Origin: Loigolactobacillus jiayinensis
GTDB lineage: Bacteria > Bacillota > Bacilli > Lactobacillales > Lactobacillaceae
Reading direction: 5' to 3'
DNA: 64,000 nt
Assembly (NCBI RefSeq): GCF_003946445.1
Contig: NZ_RHOF01000006.1
Coordinates: forward strand, 33,030-97,029
In this document: one piece after another, positions 7,619 through 16,975 of the stretch
Layout: every line of letters begins with the position of its first letter
Position numbering within the stretch: the stretch's first letter is position 1
Notes under the pieces: model-generated
What the model was told of the DNA's origin: nothing
What the model saw: the letters and a program-made list of their open reading frames with translations, nothing else
Database searches by the model: none
Translations under genes and position numbers: made by a program

Positions 7619-9835
7619 CTATTGCCGCGCCTGCGTTGTTTGATCATTACCTAATACCAGGTGCTTTACCCGCGCTGAAATTTCCTTATGCCGGCCATGC
7701 ACCATCGGCCGTTGTAATGGATTACCTAAATAACCGCAAGTCCGCTTAACCACATCACAAGTTTGCGGATTGTGATTGCCACATTGTGGGCATTCAAAAC
7801 CGCGCTCAGTCGCTGTAAAATCACCTTTATAGCCACATTCGAAGCATTGATCGATTGGTGTATTGGTACCTAAATAAGCTACTCGATCATACGCATAATC
7901 CCAGACCGCCTCTAAAGCTTTAGGATTTTGCTTTAAATTGGGGTATTCGCAATAATGAATAAAACCGCCAGCACTATATTTTGGATAGTCCTTTTCAAAG
8001 TCCAACTTCTCAAATGGCGTTGGTGCTTTACGAACATCATAGTGGAAACTATTGGTGTAGTAGTCTTTATCCGTGACATCCTTGACCTTACCAAATTTCT
8101 TCAAATCAGCTTGGCAGAACGTGTTGGTTAAACTTTCCGCCGGCGTCCCATAAACACTGAAATGGTAGCCATACTCGTTTTCCCACGTTTGACAATTTTC
8201 CGCTAAGGTCTGGACAATTTTCAAAGTAAAGGCCTTAGCCGCTGCATCATGTTCCCAAGCATGGCCATAGAAAACAGCGCCAACTTCGTATAAACCAATG
8301 TAACCTAAAGAAACAGTGGCACGATTATTTTTAAATAATTCATCTACTGAATCTTCAGGCTTCAGCCGTTTGCCAAACGCACCATGCTCGTACAGAATCG
8401 GCGCATTTTCGGGTTCAGCTTGCTTCGCGCGCTCCACCTTAAACACCAGCGCATCCTTACAAATCTGTAGCCGCTCTTGTAAAATCGCCCAGAACTTATC
8501 CTTGTCACCTGCTGATTCTAACGCGATCCGCGGCAAATTTAATGTGACCACGCCTAAATTCATGCGTCCTGAATTGACTTCATGTCCTTGTTCGTCCTGC
8601 CAGCCTTGCAAAAAGCTCCGACAACCCATTGGTGCTTTAAACGAACCAGTTAATTCAACTAACTTATCGTACATCAAAACGTCAGGGTACATCCGCTTAG
8701 TCGCACATTCCAACGCTAACTGCTTAATGTCGTAATTCGGTTCATCAGGATTTAAATTTAGCCCACGCTTAATACTGTAAACAAGTTTCGGGAAAATAGC
8801 CGTCCGTTGTTCCTTGCCTAGCCCTTGAATACGAATTTGTAAAATCGACCGCTGAATCTCCCGTTCGATCCAACTAGTACCTAGGCCAAAGCCTAACGTG
8901 GTAAAAGGTGTTTGCCCTTGGGAGGAATATAACGTATTGATCTCATATTCTAGCGCCTGCATCGCGTCATAGATATCTTTTTTAGTTTTCATTTGGGCAA
9001 AGGCGTGCTGCTTGTCGGCACCGTCGATCCAGTCTTGTGCGTCACTTAAATGCTTATCGTAATTCAATTGCGCAAATGGGGCTAACAGCTCATCAACACG
9101 ATCGGCCGAGCAGCCGCCATACTGTGAAGAAGCAACGTTAGCAATGATTTGCGCCATTTGGGCAGTTGCCGTTTGGATAGAATGGGGGCTTTCAACTTCA
9201 GCATTACCAATCTTAAAACCATTAGTCAGCATTTCCTTGAAGTCGATCAAGCAACAATTGGTCATCGGACTGTAGGGTTGGTAATCTAGATCATGCCAAT
9301 GAATATCGCCTTTTAAATGGGCGTTGGCCACGTGTGGTGGTAACATTTTTAAGCCCATCGCTTTGGCCACCGTGCCAGCGGTCAAATCACGCTGCGTGTT
9401 GAAAACCTTGCTGTCCTTATTGGCATTTTCGTGGACAACGGTGGCATCTTTTTTCATTAACTTTTGGATCGTAAAATTAATATCAGTCGCTTGATTGCGC
9501 GCAAAATCGCGCCGCGTCCGATAATTGATGTACTCTTGTGCTAAATCATATTGATGTTCACCTAATAGCACATGTTCGACAACGTTTTGAATCTCATAGA
9601 TTTTGACAGCGGCCGTAAAGCGCTCTTGGACTTCGGTCACGACCTTATTGGTGATTGTTTCAATTTCCTGATTAGTTAGCGGATCTAGTTCACCATGAAT
9701 ATGCTGTTCGGCCTTGACCAGTGCTTGATAAATTTTTTCAGCCGTAAAGGGAACTTGCCGGCCATCGCGTTTGATAACTGCGGTTACTTTTTTAGTCGCT
9801 TTAATGTTTGATTTAATGGTGCGTGTTTCTAACAT
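7619..9835 (-). CDS. nrdD: Anaerobic ribonucleoside-triphosphate reductase
   Basis: 738 aa, full length. It reduces NTPs to dNTPs without oxygen. An N-terminal ATP-cone (about residues 17-110, starting VIKRDGRQVPFTAEKIY) provides allosteric control. The catalytic core contains GCRSFLQGW and NLGVVTLNLPRIAL. A C-terminal zinc site uses CFECGYKG and CPQCG. The glycyl radical loop is RTCGYLGNP. The promoter upstream carries two NrdR boxes. The gene forms an operon with nrdG, and no class I or II reductase is visible in this window. Confidence 0.97.
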   Translation of the reverse strand: MLETRTIKSNIKATKKVTAVIKRDGRQVPFTAEKIYQALVKAEQHIHGELDPLTNQEIETITNKVVTEVQERFTAAVKIYEIQNVVEHVLLGEHQYDLAQEYINYRTRRDFARNQATDINFTIQKLMKKDATVVHENANKDSKVFNTQRDLTAGTVAKAMGLKMLPPHVANAHLKGDIHWHDLDYQPYSPMTNCCLIDFKEMLTNGFKIGNAEVESPHSIQTATAQMAQIIANVASSQYGGCSADRVDELLAPFAQLNYDKHLSDAQDWIDGADKQHAFAQMKTKKDIYDAMQALEYEINTLYSSQGQTPFTTLGFGLGTSWIEREIQRSILQIRIQGLGKEQRTAIFPKLVYSIKRGLNLNPDEPNYDIKQLALECATKRMYPDVLMYDKLVELTGSFKAPMGCRSFLQGWQDEQGHEVNSGRMNLGVVTLNLPRIALESAGDKDKFWAILQERLQICKDALVFKVERAKQAEPENAPILYEHGAFGKRLKPEDSVDELFKNNRATVSLGYIGLYEVGAVFYGHAWEHDAAAKAFTLKIVQTLAENCQTWENEYGYHFSVYGTPAESLTNTFCQADLKKFGKVKDVTDKDYYTNSFHYDVRKAPTPFEKLDFEKDYPKYSAGGFIHYCEYPNLKQNPKALEAVWDYAYDRVAYLGTNTPIDQCFECGYKGDFTATERGFECPQCGNHNPQTCDVVKRTCGYLGNPLQRPMVHGRHKEISARVKHLVLGNDQTTQARQ

Positions 9836-9882
9836 ACTTTCAACGCCCTTTCACAATGTGAACAATTTAACTTATATTCACC

Positions 9883-9911
9883 ATCTTACCTGCTATGAAA
9901 GCGCAAATCAA
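9883..9911 (-). promoter_or_regulatory. Predicted nrdD promoter
   Basis: On the minus strand TTGATT (9906-9911) and TAAGAT (9883-9888) are 17 bp apart. The -35 hexamer is the edge of the proximal NrdR box, so NrdR binding would occlude it. Confidence 0.6.
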
Positions 9912-9921
9912 TATATAGGGC
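9906..9921. promoter_or_regulatory. NrdR box, promoter-proximal
   Basis: AATCAATATATAGGGC (plus strand) matches the core of the NrdR consensus (acaCwAtATaTwGtgt) at all ten central positions from C to G; only the flanks diverge. NrdR is the ATP/dATP-sensing repressor of ribonucleotide reductase genes. Confidence 0.75.
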
Positions 9922-9947
9922 CAAAATAAAGTTAATATTCCAATTGA

Positions 9948-9963
9948 CATCTATATATTGTGT
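9948..9963. promoter_or_regulatory. NrdR box, promoter-distal
   Basis: CATCTATATATTGTGT matches the NrdR consensus at all core positions and in the 3' flank. It lies 42 bp from the proximal box, an integral four helical turns, so both boxes face the same side of the DNA. Confidence 0.8.
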
Positions 9964-10005
9964 GTGGTAATAACTTACCGCAGCTTAAAAACAAGTTTAT
10001 TGCGC

Positions 10006-10042
10006 AAAAAAACGGCGCGTAAAACTTAATTTACGCACCGTT
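10006..10042 (-). terminator. Terminator after copB
   Basis: On the minus strand ACGGTGCGTAAA pairs with TTTACGCGCCGT, followed by a run of T. It ends the copY-copB transcript. Confidence 0.75.
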
Positions 10043-10047
10043 CACAC

Positions 10048-12099
10048 TTATTTTAATTTTAAAGTCAACGCATTGATTGCCACAACCACTGTGGATAGTG
10101 ACATCAAAACGGCACCCACTGCTGGACTCAGAATTAAGCCGATCGGCGCCAGTACGCCAGCAGCTAGTGGCAAGGCAATAATATTATAACCCGCACCCCA
10201 CCATAAATTCTGCACCATTTTACGCGTCGTTCGCTGGGCTAAATTTAGGAAGTTTAAAATATCAGCTGGATCACTGCGCACCAGTACAACATCAGCGGAA
10301 TCGATGGCGACATCAGTTCCTGCACCAATTGCCACACCAATTTCAGCGGCAGCTAAACTAGGCGCATCATTGACACCATCGCCGACCATGACGACCCGCT
10401 GCCCCGAGGCTTGATACTGCGCGACGATTTTGGTTTTATCTTGTGGTAATAATTCGGCGTGAAAATCAGCGATACCTAATTGTTTAGCTACAGCGGCGGC
10501 AGCTTGTTGATTGTCACCAGTCAACATGACTGGTTTGATTCCTTGTGCTTTGAGTTGTTGAATAAAGTCTTGAGCAGTCGGTTTGATTTGATCGCCTTGC
10601 GCCACTAAACCGAGCACCTGCTGCGCTTGCAATAAAAAGCTAATTGAATTGCCTTGTGCGGCTAATTTTGAATAAGTGGCTTCGTCATAAGCAATTTTTT
10701 GTTGCTGTAAATAAGCCGCTGTGACGATGGCATAATCAACTTGATCTACCTGGCCGCGCAGACCAACTCCGGATAACTGAGTCACATTACTAGCCGTCGG
10801 TACAGTTAACTTTTGTGCCTTAGCTGCGGCTAAAATGCCCACTGCCAATGGATGACTCGCGTTAGCTTCCAAAGCAGCCAACAATGACAACACTTGTTTT
10901 TCCGACTGCTGTGCAAACGCAACTACCGCGTTGACCTTAAAGTTACCTTCAGTCAGTGTACCTGTCTTATCCATTAAGACAGTATCAATTTGTTTAGCCG
11001 CCTCTAAGGCATTGCGATTGCGTAAAAGCAAACCATGAGTTGCGCCTAAAGCCGTACTCCGAGCAACAACCAATGGAATCGCCAAGCCTAACGCATGCGG
11101 ACAAGCAATTACCAATACCGTTACCGTGCGCTCCAACGCCACGTTCAGTCCACTGATAGCCAACCAAACGATAAAAGTGATCAAACCGATCAGCGTTGCC
11201 GCGTAAAATAACCAGCCCGCCACTTTATCGGCTAAATTCTCAGCTTGTGATTTATGTTGCTGCGCTTGCTGAACTAATTTCGTGACTTGACTGAGATAAC
11301 CAGTTTCACCGGTGCCAGTAACTTTGATTGTTAGGGTGCCGTCACCGTTGACTGCACCACCAATCACGGTGGCGCCACTTGCTTTCTCAACTAATTTAGC
11401 CTCACCGGTTACTAAGGCCTCATTAACAGCCGAGTGTCCAGCCACCACTTGACCATCAGCAGGAATCTTTTCCCCAGCTTTGACGATCACTTGTTGGTTC
11501 TCTTGTAATTGTGCCAGTGCAACATCCTGCACTGAACCATCTGCCTGCAAGACATGCGCTTGGCCAGGCAGTAATGCCGCCATTTTTTCCACAGCACTAC
11601 CGGCGCTACTGATGGCGTTCATTTCCAACCAATGTCCCAGAAGCATAATTGTGATCAAAGTCGCTAGTTCCCAGAAGAAATCCATCTGGTGCGGCACAGT
11701 AGTTAGAAAATGATTGGCTACAAACGCCCATAAACTATAAATGTAAGCAACAGAAATGCCTAACGCTATCAACGTCATCATCGCCGGTTTGCGCTCCGCC
11801 AATTCCATTTGTGCCCCTTGTAGGAATGGTTTACCGCCATAAACAAACAGAATCGTGGCTAATACGAGCACCAACCAATCAGAGCCAGTAAAAGTGAATT
11901 GAAACGGTAAATGGATCCCCATCATTGGTGATAGTATAATCACCGGAATGGACAGAATCAGCGAAAGCCAAAATTTCTGCTTCAAATTACCCATATGCAT
12001 CATGTGGCCACCGTGCATCATCATATCACCACTCATGTCATCCATATCTTGCATATCATTCATATCGTGATCCATTTTCATCGATTCTTTTTCTGCCAT
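10048..12099 (-). CDS. copB: Copper-translocating P-type ATPase, CopB type
   Basis: 683 aa P1B-ATPase. The N-terminus (residues 1-40) is a Met/His/Asp-rich tail (DMNDMQDMDDMSGDMMMHGG) instead of a CxxC metal-binding domain, typical of CopB. The transmembrane metal-site motif is CPH (VIACPHALGLAIP), which marks the CopB subgroup rather than CPC CopA pumps. The phosphorylation site is DKTGTLTEG, the actuator motif is VTGEA, and the hinge is VGDGVNDAPSLAAA. A full-length pump exporting copper (Cu+ or Cu2+) is expected. GGAGG precedes the ATG. It lies behind the copY repressor gene; no copZ chaperone gene is seen. Confidence 0.93.
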   Translation of the reverse strand: MAEKESMKMDHDMNDMQDMDDMSGDMMMHGGHMMHMGNLKQKFWLSLILSIPVIILSPMMGIHLPFQFTFTGSDWLVLVLATILFVYGGKPFLQGAQMELAERKPAMMTLIALGISVAYIYSLWAFVANHFLTTVPHQMDFFWELATLITIMLLGHWLEMNAISSAGSAVEKMAALLPGQAHVLQADGSVQDVALAQLQENQQVIVKAGEKIPADGQVVAGHSAVNEALVTGEAKLVEKASGATVIGGAVNGDGTLTIKVTGTGETGYLSQVTKLVQQAQQHKSQAENLADKVAGWLFYAATLIGLITFIVWLAISGLNVALERTVTVLVIACPHALGLAIPLVVARSTALGATHGLLLRNRNALEAAKQIDTVLMDKTGTLTEGNFKVNAVVAFAQQSEKQVLSLLAALEANASHPLAVGILAAAKAQKLTVPTASNVTQLSGVGLRGQVDQVDYAIVTAAYLQQQKIAYDEATYSKLAAQGNSISFLLQAQQVLGLVAQGDQIKPTAQDFIQQLKAQGIKPVMLTGDNQQAAAAVAKQLGIADFHAELLPQDKTKIVAQYQASGQRVVMVGDGVNDAPSLAAAEIGVAIGAGTDVAIDSADVVLVRSDPADILNFLNLAQRTTRKMVQNLWWGAGYNIIALPLAAGVLAPIGLILSPAVGAVLMSLSTVVVAINALTLKLK

Positions 12100-12126
12100 T
12101 TTGCCGCCTCCTTAATTAAACATCAG

Positions 12127-12582
12127 CTACTTACAGTTACACTCACCATCAGCACATTGACAATTATCAGGTACACAGTTACAAGAAACTGCTTCAGGTG
12201 CCGTTTTTTGCTTTTCTTGTAAAGTCGCAATCAAGGCCGCAATGTCTGCTTGGCTCAGCGTGGTCTCTTGGACCATTTTCAGTAAAGTTTTACCAACCTT
12301 ATGTTGACACAATTGTTCAATAAAAACCTCGCTGGCGGTATCCATTGCTTGTTGTTCTGAAATTACTGGCCGGTATAAAAATCGTTTGCCATCGCGATCA
12401 GCCGTTAAGGCCCCTTTTTTAACCAGCCGGCCAACTAATGTTTTAACGGTTGGCGCTTTCCAATCCATTTTTTCGGCTAAAACGTCGCTGACCGTTTGAC
12501 TACTCACTTGGCCCAAAGTCCAAGCAACTCGCATCACTTGCCATTCAGCTGAAGAAATATTTAACGCTGCACTAACTTCCAT
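12127..12582 (-). CDS. copY: CopY/TcrY-family copper-responsive repressor
   Basis: 151 aa. The N-terminal winged-helix domain of the BlaI/MecI/CopY family (NISSAEWQVMRVAWTLG, then APTVKTLVGRLVKKGAL) binds cop boxes. The C-terminus holds the metal sensor cysteines CNCVPDNCQCADGECNC, which has the expected CxC...CxC pattern plus two extra Cys. Zn2+ keeps it on DNA and Cu+ releases it. Two cop boxes lie in its own promoter. It is 27 bp ahead of copB in one operon. Confidence 0.93.
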   Translation of the reverse strand: MEVSAALNISSAEWQVMRVAWTLGQVSSQTVSDVLAEKMDWKAPTVKTLVGRLVKKGALTADRDGKRFLYRPVISEQQAMDTASEVFIEQLCQHKVGKTLLKMVQETTLSQADIAALIATLQEKQKTAPEAVSCNCVPDNCQCADGECNCK

Positions 12583-12602
12583 ATTCGGTCACGCCTTTCG
12601 TT

Positions 12603-12651
12603 TACACTCGTAATTATATTTAAGTTTACATTTGTAATCGATAAATGTCAA
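12603..12651 (-). promoter_or_regulatory. copY promoter with two cop boxes
   Basis: On the minus strand TTGACA (12646-12651) and TAAACT (12623-12628) are 17 bp apart. A perfect cop box TACATTTGTA (12627-12636) overlaps the -10 region and spacer; a second, one mismatch, TACACTCGTA (12603-12612), lies downstream. The paired arrangement is that of CopY operators. Confidence 0.85.
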
Positions 12652-12772
12652 CTCTGCCGCTTTAGCCACCGATCACCCTTTAAAATGACCGCTAACGTCA
12701 ACATAACAGCTACCTTGAGCAGAACCACACGCCACGCGGCTTTTAAATTATACAAGCTTTATTAGTCTAAAA

Positions 12773-12799
12773 GTGATATAGTTAAGTAGTGTATATCAC
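12773..12799 (+). promoter_or_regulatory. Palindrome upstream of a 68-aa gene
   Basis: GTGATATA (12773-12780) and TATATCAC (12792-12799) form a perfect 8-bp inverted repeat with an 11-bp spacer just ahead of the ribosome site. It is operator-like; no regulator can be assigned. Confidence 0.5.
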
Positions 12800-12819
12800 C
12801 AAAAAATGAGGTGAAAAAT

Positions 12820-13026
12820 GTGATTACCATCGTCACCAAGGACGGCAAAAAGCATAGTTTTACCGATGCGACTCAAGTTGTGGTCATGTCTAAAACTGGC
12901 TCTAACGCATACCCATTAGATAAGTTCCTCGAAGTCAAAGAACCACGACGCTACATTTTATTCCATGACACAACTTTACTATTTGGTATCAATACTAATG
13001 ATATCGAAACAATTGAAGCAAAGTAA
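12820..13026 (+). CDS. Conserved hypothetical small protein, 68 aa
   Basis: I do not recognise a named family. The start is taken as GTG at 12820 because GAGGTG lies 6-7 nt upstream; the GTG at 12811 is part of that ribosome site. The protein (MITIVTKDGKKHSFTDAT, ending NTNDIETIEAK) is small, soluble and probably mostly beta: a first hairpin, a central VVVMSKTG strand and YILFHDTTLLFGI. No cysteines and no membrane segment. It is monocistronic, with an upstream palindrome and a downstream terminator. Confidence 0.7.
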   Translation: MITIVTKDGKKHSFTDATQVVVMSKTGSNAYPLDKFLEVKEPRRYILFHDTTLLFGINTNDIETIEAK

Positions 13027-13029
13027 ACA

Positions 13030-13073
13030 AAAATACGCCACGCTAACTTAAAAAGTTAATGCGGCGTATTTTT
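13030..13073 (+). terminator. Terminator after the 68-aa gene
   Basis: AAAATACGCCACGCTAACTT pairs with AAGTTAATGCGGCGTATTTT (with mismatches) and is followed by a T-run. Confidence 0.75.
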
Positions 13074-13129
13074 TATGCACAAATGGCGACAGGGGTGCAA
13101 GCAGATCGACTCTGCCGCACCCCTGTAAA

Positions 13130-13705
13130 TCATTCTAAAACATGGTCAGCTAAATAGCGTTTTAATTTAAGCCGGCACCGTTCCAAAGCATTGCGTTCTT
13201 GCTCATGGGTAATATTAGCCATAACTGAACTATTAGTTTCAAAACTGCTGGTTAATTGCCGACAGAAAACAAACTTTTCTAGATCAGATAATTGATCAAT
13301 AAAATCAGAAGCATTTGCGCGGATCATCGACCAATTAAACGATTGCATTGTCCCTTGGGTCTCAATACCTTGCCTAATACCGTCGATCTCAATGGAAACG
13401 GTGTGCTGATAAATCTGGCGCTTTTTAGCATTTTGATGTCGTATCAACGTATAAATACGACACAGCAAGCAGCGTTGATAATAGCGACCAAATGTTAACC
13501 GTGTATCGGTTCGATAACGGCGCGCCGCTTTAAAACAAACGATTCGCGCTTCTTGATCCCAGTCATCCTCATCTAACCCATAAAGATAATACTGTTGCTG
13601 GATCTTTTTTAACATTGGTCGATAGAGATAGAATAAGTGCTCAAAAGCATTAGAATTTCCTGCCGCTGCTGCCGTAATTATTTGAATAAGTTCTTCATTA
13701 TACAT
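13130..13705 (-). CDS. sigH: SigH/ComX-like RNA polymerase sigma factor
   Basis: 191 aa sigma-70-type factor. Region 2 is recognisable in AFEHLFYLYRPMLKKI and DDWDQEARIVCFKAARRY; region 4 is weak, toward the C-terminus (ERNALERCRLKLKRYL). Its location next to the YacP-like gene, rlmB, mrnC, cysS and gltX is that of the sigH/comX-type sigma gene of Bacilli. In lactobacilli this factor drives late competence genes such as comG, which is complete elsewhere in this window. ATG at 13705 is chosen over GTG at 13714; neither has a strong ribosome site, suggesting low translation. Confidence 0.8.
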   Translation of the reverse strand: MYNEELIQIITAAAAGNSNAFEHLFYLYRPMLKKIQQQYYLYGLDEDDWDQEARIVCFKAARRYRTDTRLTFGRYYQRCLLCRIYTLIRHQNAKKRQIYQHTVSIEIDGIRQGIETQGTMQSFNWSMIRANASDFIDQLSDLEKFVFCRQLTSSFETNSSVMANITHEQERNALERCRLKLKRYLADHVLE

Positions 13706-13796
13706 TTTATTCACTGGCTGCCATGTTTGATTCTAGCATATCAACCGTGAAAGCGTTTTACAAGCGAACGAATGTCTATTAGGAGTTTACTTATCG

Positions 13797-14324
13797 TTAA
13801 TCATCATCGGTTAACTCATCGCGTAATTTTGTCAGCGATAATAGCTGTTGTGAGTCCCATGGTGAACGCCGCCGTAGATCTGTATCATGGTAATGGCGCA
13901 CATCGCGGGCAATTTCAGTTTTGGCGCGCTTGATCACCATTTTAAATTCGCGTGATGAAATACGTACTGCGCCACGCGAAAAAATTGTCCACTGTTCGGC
14001 TTGATCGCTGGTAACCACGGTAACTTGTGTCAAACGATTCTGCAACTCAGCGGCAATTTTTTCAATGTAACTGTCGGCCGTTTCGTCTTCCTGCGTCCAG
14101 ACAACTTGTAAATTATACTGATCATAGCGCTGCGTGATGCCCGGCACATACATCGCATCAAAAACTAAAATAATTTCTGCGTCTTCGTATTTGCGAAATT
14201 CAGCTAATTGCGCTAATAAATCATCCCGTGCATCAGCCAATTTATCATCCTGTTTCAATTGTGCCAGCTCAGGCCAATTACCGATCACATTATAGCCATC
14301 GATAATCAAGATTTCGTGCATCAT
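13797..14324 (-). CDS. NYN-domain ribonuclease, YacP/Rae1-like
   Basis: 175 aa. The NYN/PIN-like fold starts EILIIDGYNVIGNWPEL with the first catalytic Asp; further acidic residues are in LVFDAMYVPG, EDETADSYIE and VVTSDQAEQW. Rae1 (YacP) of Bacillus is a ribosome-associated endoribonuclease cutting mRNA in the A site. The gene overlaps the rlmB stop by 4 bp (ATGA), so it is co-translated with that 23S rRNA methyltransferase, as in many Bacilli. Confidence 0.9.
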   Translation of the reverse strand: MMHEILIIDGYNVIGNWPELAQLKQDDKLADARDDLLAQLAEFRKYEDAEIILVFDAMYVPGITQRYDQYNLQVVWTQEDETADSYIEKIAAELQNRLTQVTVVTSDQAEQWTIFSRGAVRISSREFKMVIKRAKTEIARDVRHYHDTDLRRRSPWDSQQLLSLTKLRDELTDDD

Positions 14325-15103
14325 GGTAACTCACCGCTGCCCTGCTTTACCGAATAGGCTTGATAAAGCAGTAAACCAGTCGCGACACTGGCATTTAAGC
14401 TTTGAACATGGCCAATCATCGGAATGGTGATTGTTTCATCCATTTCTCGTTTCAGTAATGGCGCGATTCCTTTACCTTCATTACCGATGACCAACGCAAT
14501 CGCACCCTTAGCGTTCCATTGCCGATAGTCAGTTCCCGCCATATCAGTTCCAAATAACCAAACCCCGCGTTGCTTCAGTTCTTTAGCGACCGCAACCAAG
14601 TTAGTCGCGCGCACCACTGGAATATGTTCAACGGCGCCAGTCGATGTTTTCGCTACAGTGCTGGTCAAACCAACAGCGCGATGCTTAGGAATAATGATAC
14701 CGTGCACGCCAACGGCATCCGCGGTTCGCATGATCGAACCTAAGTTGTGTGGATCTTCAATTCCATCCAAAATCAAGAAAAATGGCGGTTGGTTTTTGGC
14801 GGCTGCTTTAGCGAATAAATCATCTAATTCCGCATAAGCATATGGTGTGATTGCCAAAACAATCCCTTGATGGTTGCCGTGATCACTTAAGGTATCTAAC
14901 TTATTTTTTGGTGCTAACTGTACTGGGATCCGCTTGGCCTTCGCTAATTGTTGCAAAGCTTGCACCGAGTCAGATTTCAAACCTTCCTGAATAAAAACTT
15001 TGTTGACCCGCTTGGCGCCTTCAGTTTGTAGCGTTTCGTGCGCAGCATGGCGCCCAATCACAAAATCGGTGGCGTCAGTTTGGGGCTCATTTGATTTGCT
15101 CAT
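14321..15103 (-). CDS. rlmB: 23S rRNA (guanosine-2'-O)-methyltransferase RlmB
   Basis: 260 aa SpoU-type SPOUT methyltransferase that modifies G2251 (E. coli numbering) of 23S rRNA. The N-terminal substrate-binding domain (residues 14-95) starts [17 protein letters not shown] motif 1 is [21 protein letters not shown], motif 2 [10 protein letters not shown] and motif 3 [21 protein letters not shown], which forms the trefoil knot. The gene overlaps mrnC upstream by 17 bp and the NYN gene downstream by 4 bp. Confidence 0.94.
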   Translation of the reverse strand: MSKSNEPQTDATDFVIGRHAAHETLQTEGAKRVNKVFIQEGLKSDSVQALQQLAKAKRIPVQLAPKNKLDTLSDHGNHQGIVLAITPYAYAELDDLFAKAAAKNQPPFFLILDGIEDPHNLGSIMRTADAVGVHGIIIPKHRAVGLTSTVAKTSTGAVEHIPVVRATNLVAVAKELKQRGVWLFGTDMAGTDYRQWNAKGAIALVIGNEGKGIAPLLKREMDETITIPMIGHVQSLNASVATGLLLYQAYSVKQGSGELP

Positions 15104-15506
15104 TAATTTTACCTTCCTCTACTTGGGTAATACACCAAGCAGCCAATTCATCTAAGCGTTCCTGCTGGTCACTTAGCGCTAAATAACCCATCAATGCCTC
15201 AAAACCAGTTGAAATCCGGTATGTCGTCACTGAGGTATTTTTAGCGTGGGTATGGCTGTTAGCGTTACGGCCGCGCTTATAAAAACTTAATTCTTCTTCA
15301 TTTAACACATTCTGTGCCAACATGGCCTCAATCAAGCCAGCTTGAGCCTTCGCCGAAACAAAATGGGTTGCTTGATGCTGTAACCGTGTCGGCTTAGTGA
15401 TTCCTTGGCTCAATAAATGCCGCCGAATATAAACTTCATAACTAGCGTCACCCATATAAGCCAACGCGATTCCATTTAACTGTCGATAATCTACTACTTC
15501 TGTCAT
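15087..15506 (-). CDS. mrnC: Mini-ribonuclease III
   Basis: 139 aa. A lone RNase III catalytic domain without a dsRNA-binding domain, used for 23S rRNA maturation in Bacilli. The signature is [19 protein letters not shown], with the second acidic region in [15 protein letters not shown]. The start codon follows the cysS stop immediately and the end overlaps rlmB, the standard cysS-mrnC-rlmB order. Confidence 0.94.
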   Translation of the reverse strand: MTEVVDYRQLNGIALAYMGDASYEVYIRRHLLSQGITKPTRLQHQATHFVSAKAQAGLIEAMLAQNVLNEEELSFYKRGRNANSHTHAKNTSVTTYRISTGFEALMGYLALSDQQERLDELAAWCITQVEEGKINEQIK

Positions 15507-16913
15507 TTATTCCCTCCGCCAACGGGTGCCTTGTGCCGTATCTTCCAGCACGATACCTTGTGCTTTCAATAGATCACGAATTTCGTCACTACGTTGATAA
15601 TCCTTATTTGTTCGTGCTGCGCGGCGTTCCTGCAATAATTGGTCAATTTCATCATCTAATAAGCCGTCCGGTTTAAAAATAACGCCAAAAATCTGTAACC
15701 ACGTGGTGAAACTGCTTAATAAATGATTCAAAGTTGCCTCGCGAACAATTTTTTGTTCACTATAAATATTCATCAGTTTGGCTAGCTCATAAACTTCAGT
15801 CATCCCGTTTTGGACATTAAAATCATCATCCATGGCGGTGGTAAAGGCTTGGGTCAGCTTAGTTAGTTGTGCTTCCACCGCAGTATCAATACCGGCCGAC
15901 ACATCTTTTTGCCGATAGCTTAAGTTGTCATAGGCGATCCGCAATTTTTGCAAATTATTAGCCGCTTCATTTAATGTCGTTTCACTATAACGAATAGGCC
16001 GCCGATACTGCGTGGTCGCCATGAAAAAGCGTAACGTTTGCGGATCAATTTTTTGGATTAGATCATGAACGGTCACGAAATTACCTAATGATTTACTCAT
16101 TTTTTCATCATCGTCACCAATCGTCACAAAGCCATTATGCAGCCAATAATTGGCAAACTTTTGACCTGTTTTGGCTTCGCTTTGGGCAATTTCATTTTCA
16201 TGATGCGGGAATTCCAGATCCTGGCCACCACCATGAATATCAAAAGTGTCACCTAAGTATTTGGTTGACATGACTGAACATTCAATGTGCCAACCTGGCC
16301 GACCATCGCCCCAAGGTGCTGACCAGCAAATTTCATCAGGCTTAGCGGCTTTCCACAAGGCAAAATCAATCGGATCTTCCTTACGCTGCGTTTCTGCATC
16401 AACCGTATGCTCACTAGCACCTTGTTCTAATTGATCAATATCTTGATCGGATAATTCGCCATAATGGGTAAACTTACGCGCACGGTAATAAACATCGCCG
16501 TCAGCCACGTATGCATACCCTTTGTCGATCAAAACTTGGATAAAAGCAATAATGTCGGGAATATTCTCGGTTGCGCGTGGATGCGCCGTTGCTGGTTCAA
16601 TATTCAAGGCTGCTGTATCTTCTTCAAACGCCGCAATAAATTTATCGGCTAATTCTGGCACCGTAATACCGTCATGTTGGGCTTGCTTAATCATTTTGTC
16701 ATCCACATCAGTGAAATTAGAAATATAAGTCACCTTAAAGCCGCGAAATTCAAAATACCGCCGAATTGTATCGAAGGCAATCGCAGAACGCGCGTTACCA
16801 ATATGAATATAGTTGTAAACCGTTGGCCCGCAGACGTACATATTGACCTTACCCGTCGCTAATGGCTTAAACGTTTCTTTGGTCCGGGTCAATGTATTAT
16901 AAACTTGAATCAT
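15507..16913 (-). CDS. cysS: Cysteinyl-tRNA synthetase
   Basis: 468 aa class I synthetase. The HIGH-type motif is in [16 protein letters not shown], where the Cys is also a zinc ligand; KMSKS is in [11 protein letters not shown]. Zinc ligands are completed by ECSVM and HHENE. The ATG at 16913 is 8 nt after GGAGG, so the preceding GTG at 16922 is not used. A T-box leader lies between gltX and this gene, so expression should rise when uncharged tRNA-Cys accumulates. Confidence 0.97.
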   Translation of the reverse strand: MIQVYNTLTRTKETFKPLATGKVNMYVCGPTVYNYIHIGNARSAIAFDTIRRYFEFRGFKVTYISNFTDVDDKMIKQAQHDGITVPELADKFIAAFEEDTAALNIEPATAHPRATENIPDIIAFIQVLIDKGYAYVADGDVYYRARKFTHYGELSDQDIDQLEQGASEHTVDAETQRKEDPIDFALWKAAKPDEICWSAPWGDGRPGWHIECSVMSTKYLGDTFDIHGGGQDLEFPHHENEIAQSEAKTGQKFANYWLHNGFVTIGDDDEKMSKSLGNFVTVHDLIQKIDPQTLRFFMATTQYRRPIRYSETTLNEAANNLQKLRIAYDNLSYRQKDVSAGIDTAVEAQLTKLTQAFTTAMDDDFNVQNGMTEVYELAKLMNIYSEQKIVREATLNHLLSSFTTWLQIFGVIFKPDGLLDDEIDQLLQERRAARTNKDYQRSDEIRDLLKAQGIVLEDTAQGTRWRRE

Positions 16914-16975
16914 TACGTGCACCTCCGTAATTTTAATCGTTACTTCATTCTAACTTAAAACCAGTTCAAATTAAA

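Noticed and set aside
8316..8735. 139-codon opposite-strand frame within nrdD
   Set aside because: nrdD is full length with all motifs; this frame has no ribosome site or recognisable domain.
13746..13759. cre-like site TGAAAGCGTTTTAC upstream of sigH
   Set aside because: Two mismatches in conserved 3' positions; such half-sites are frequent in this composition.
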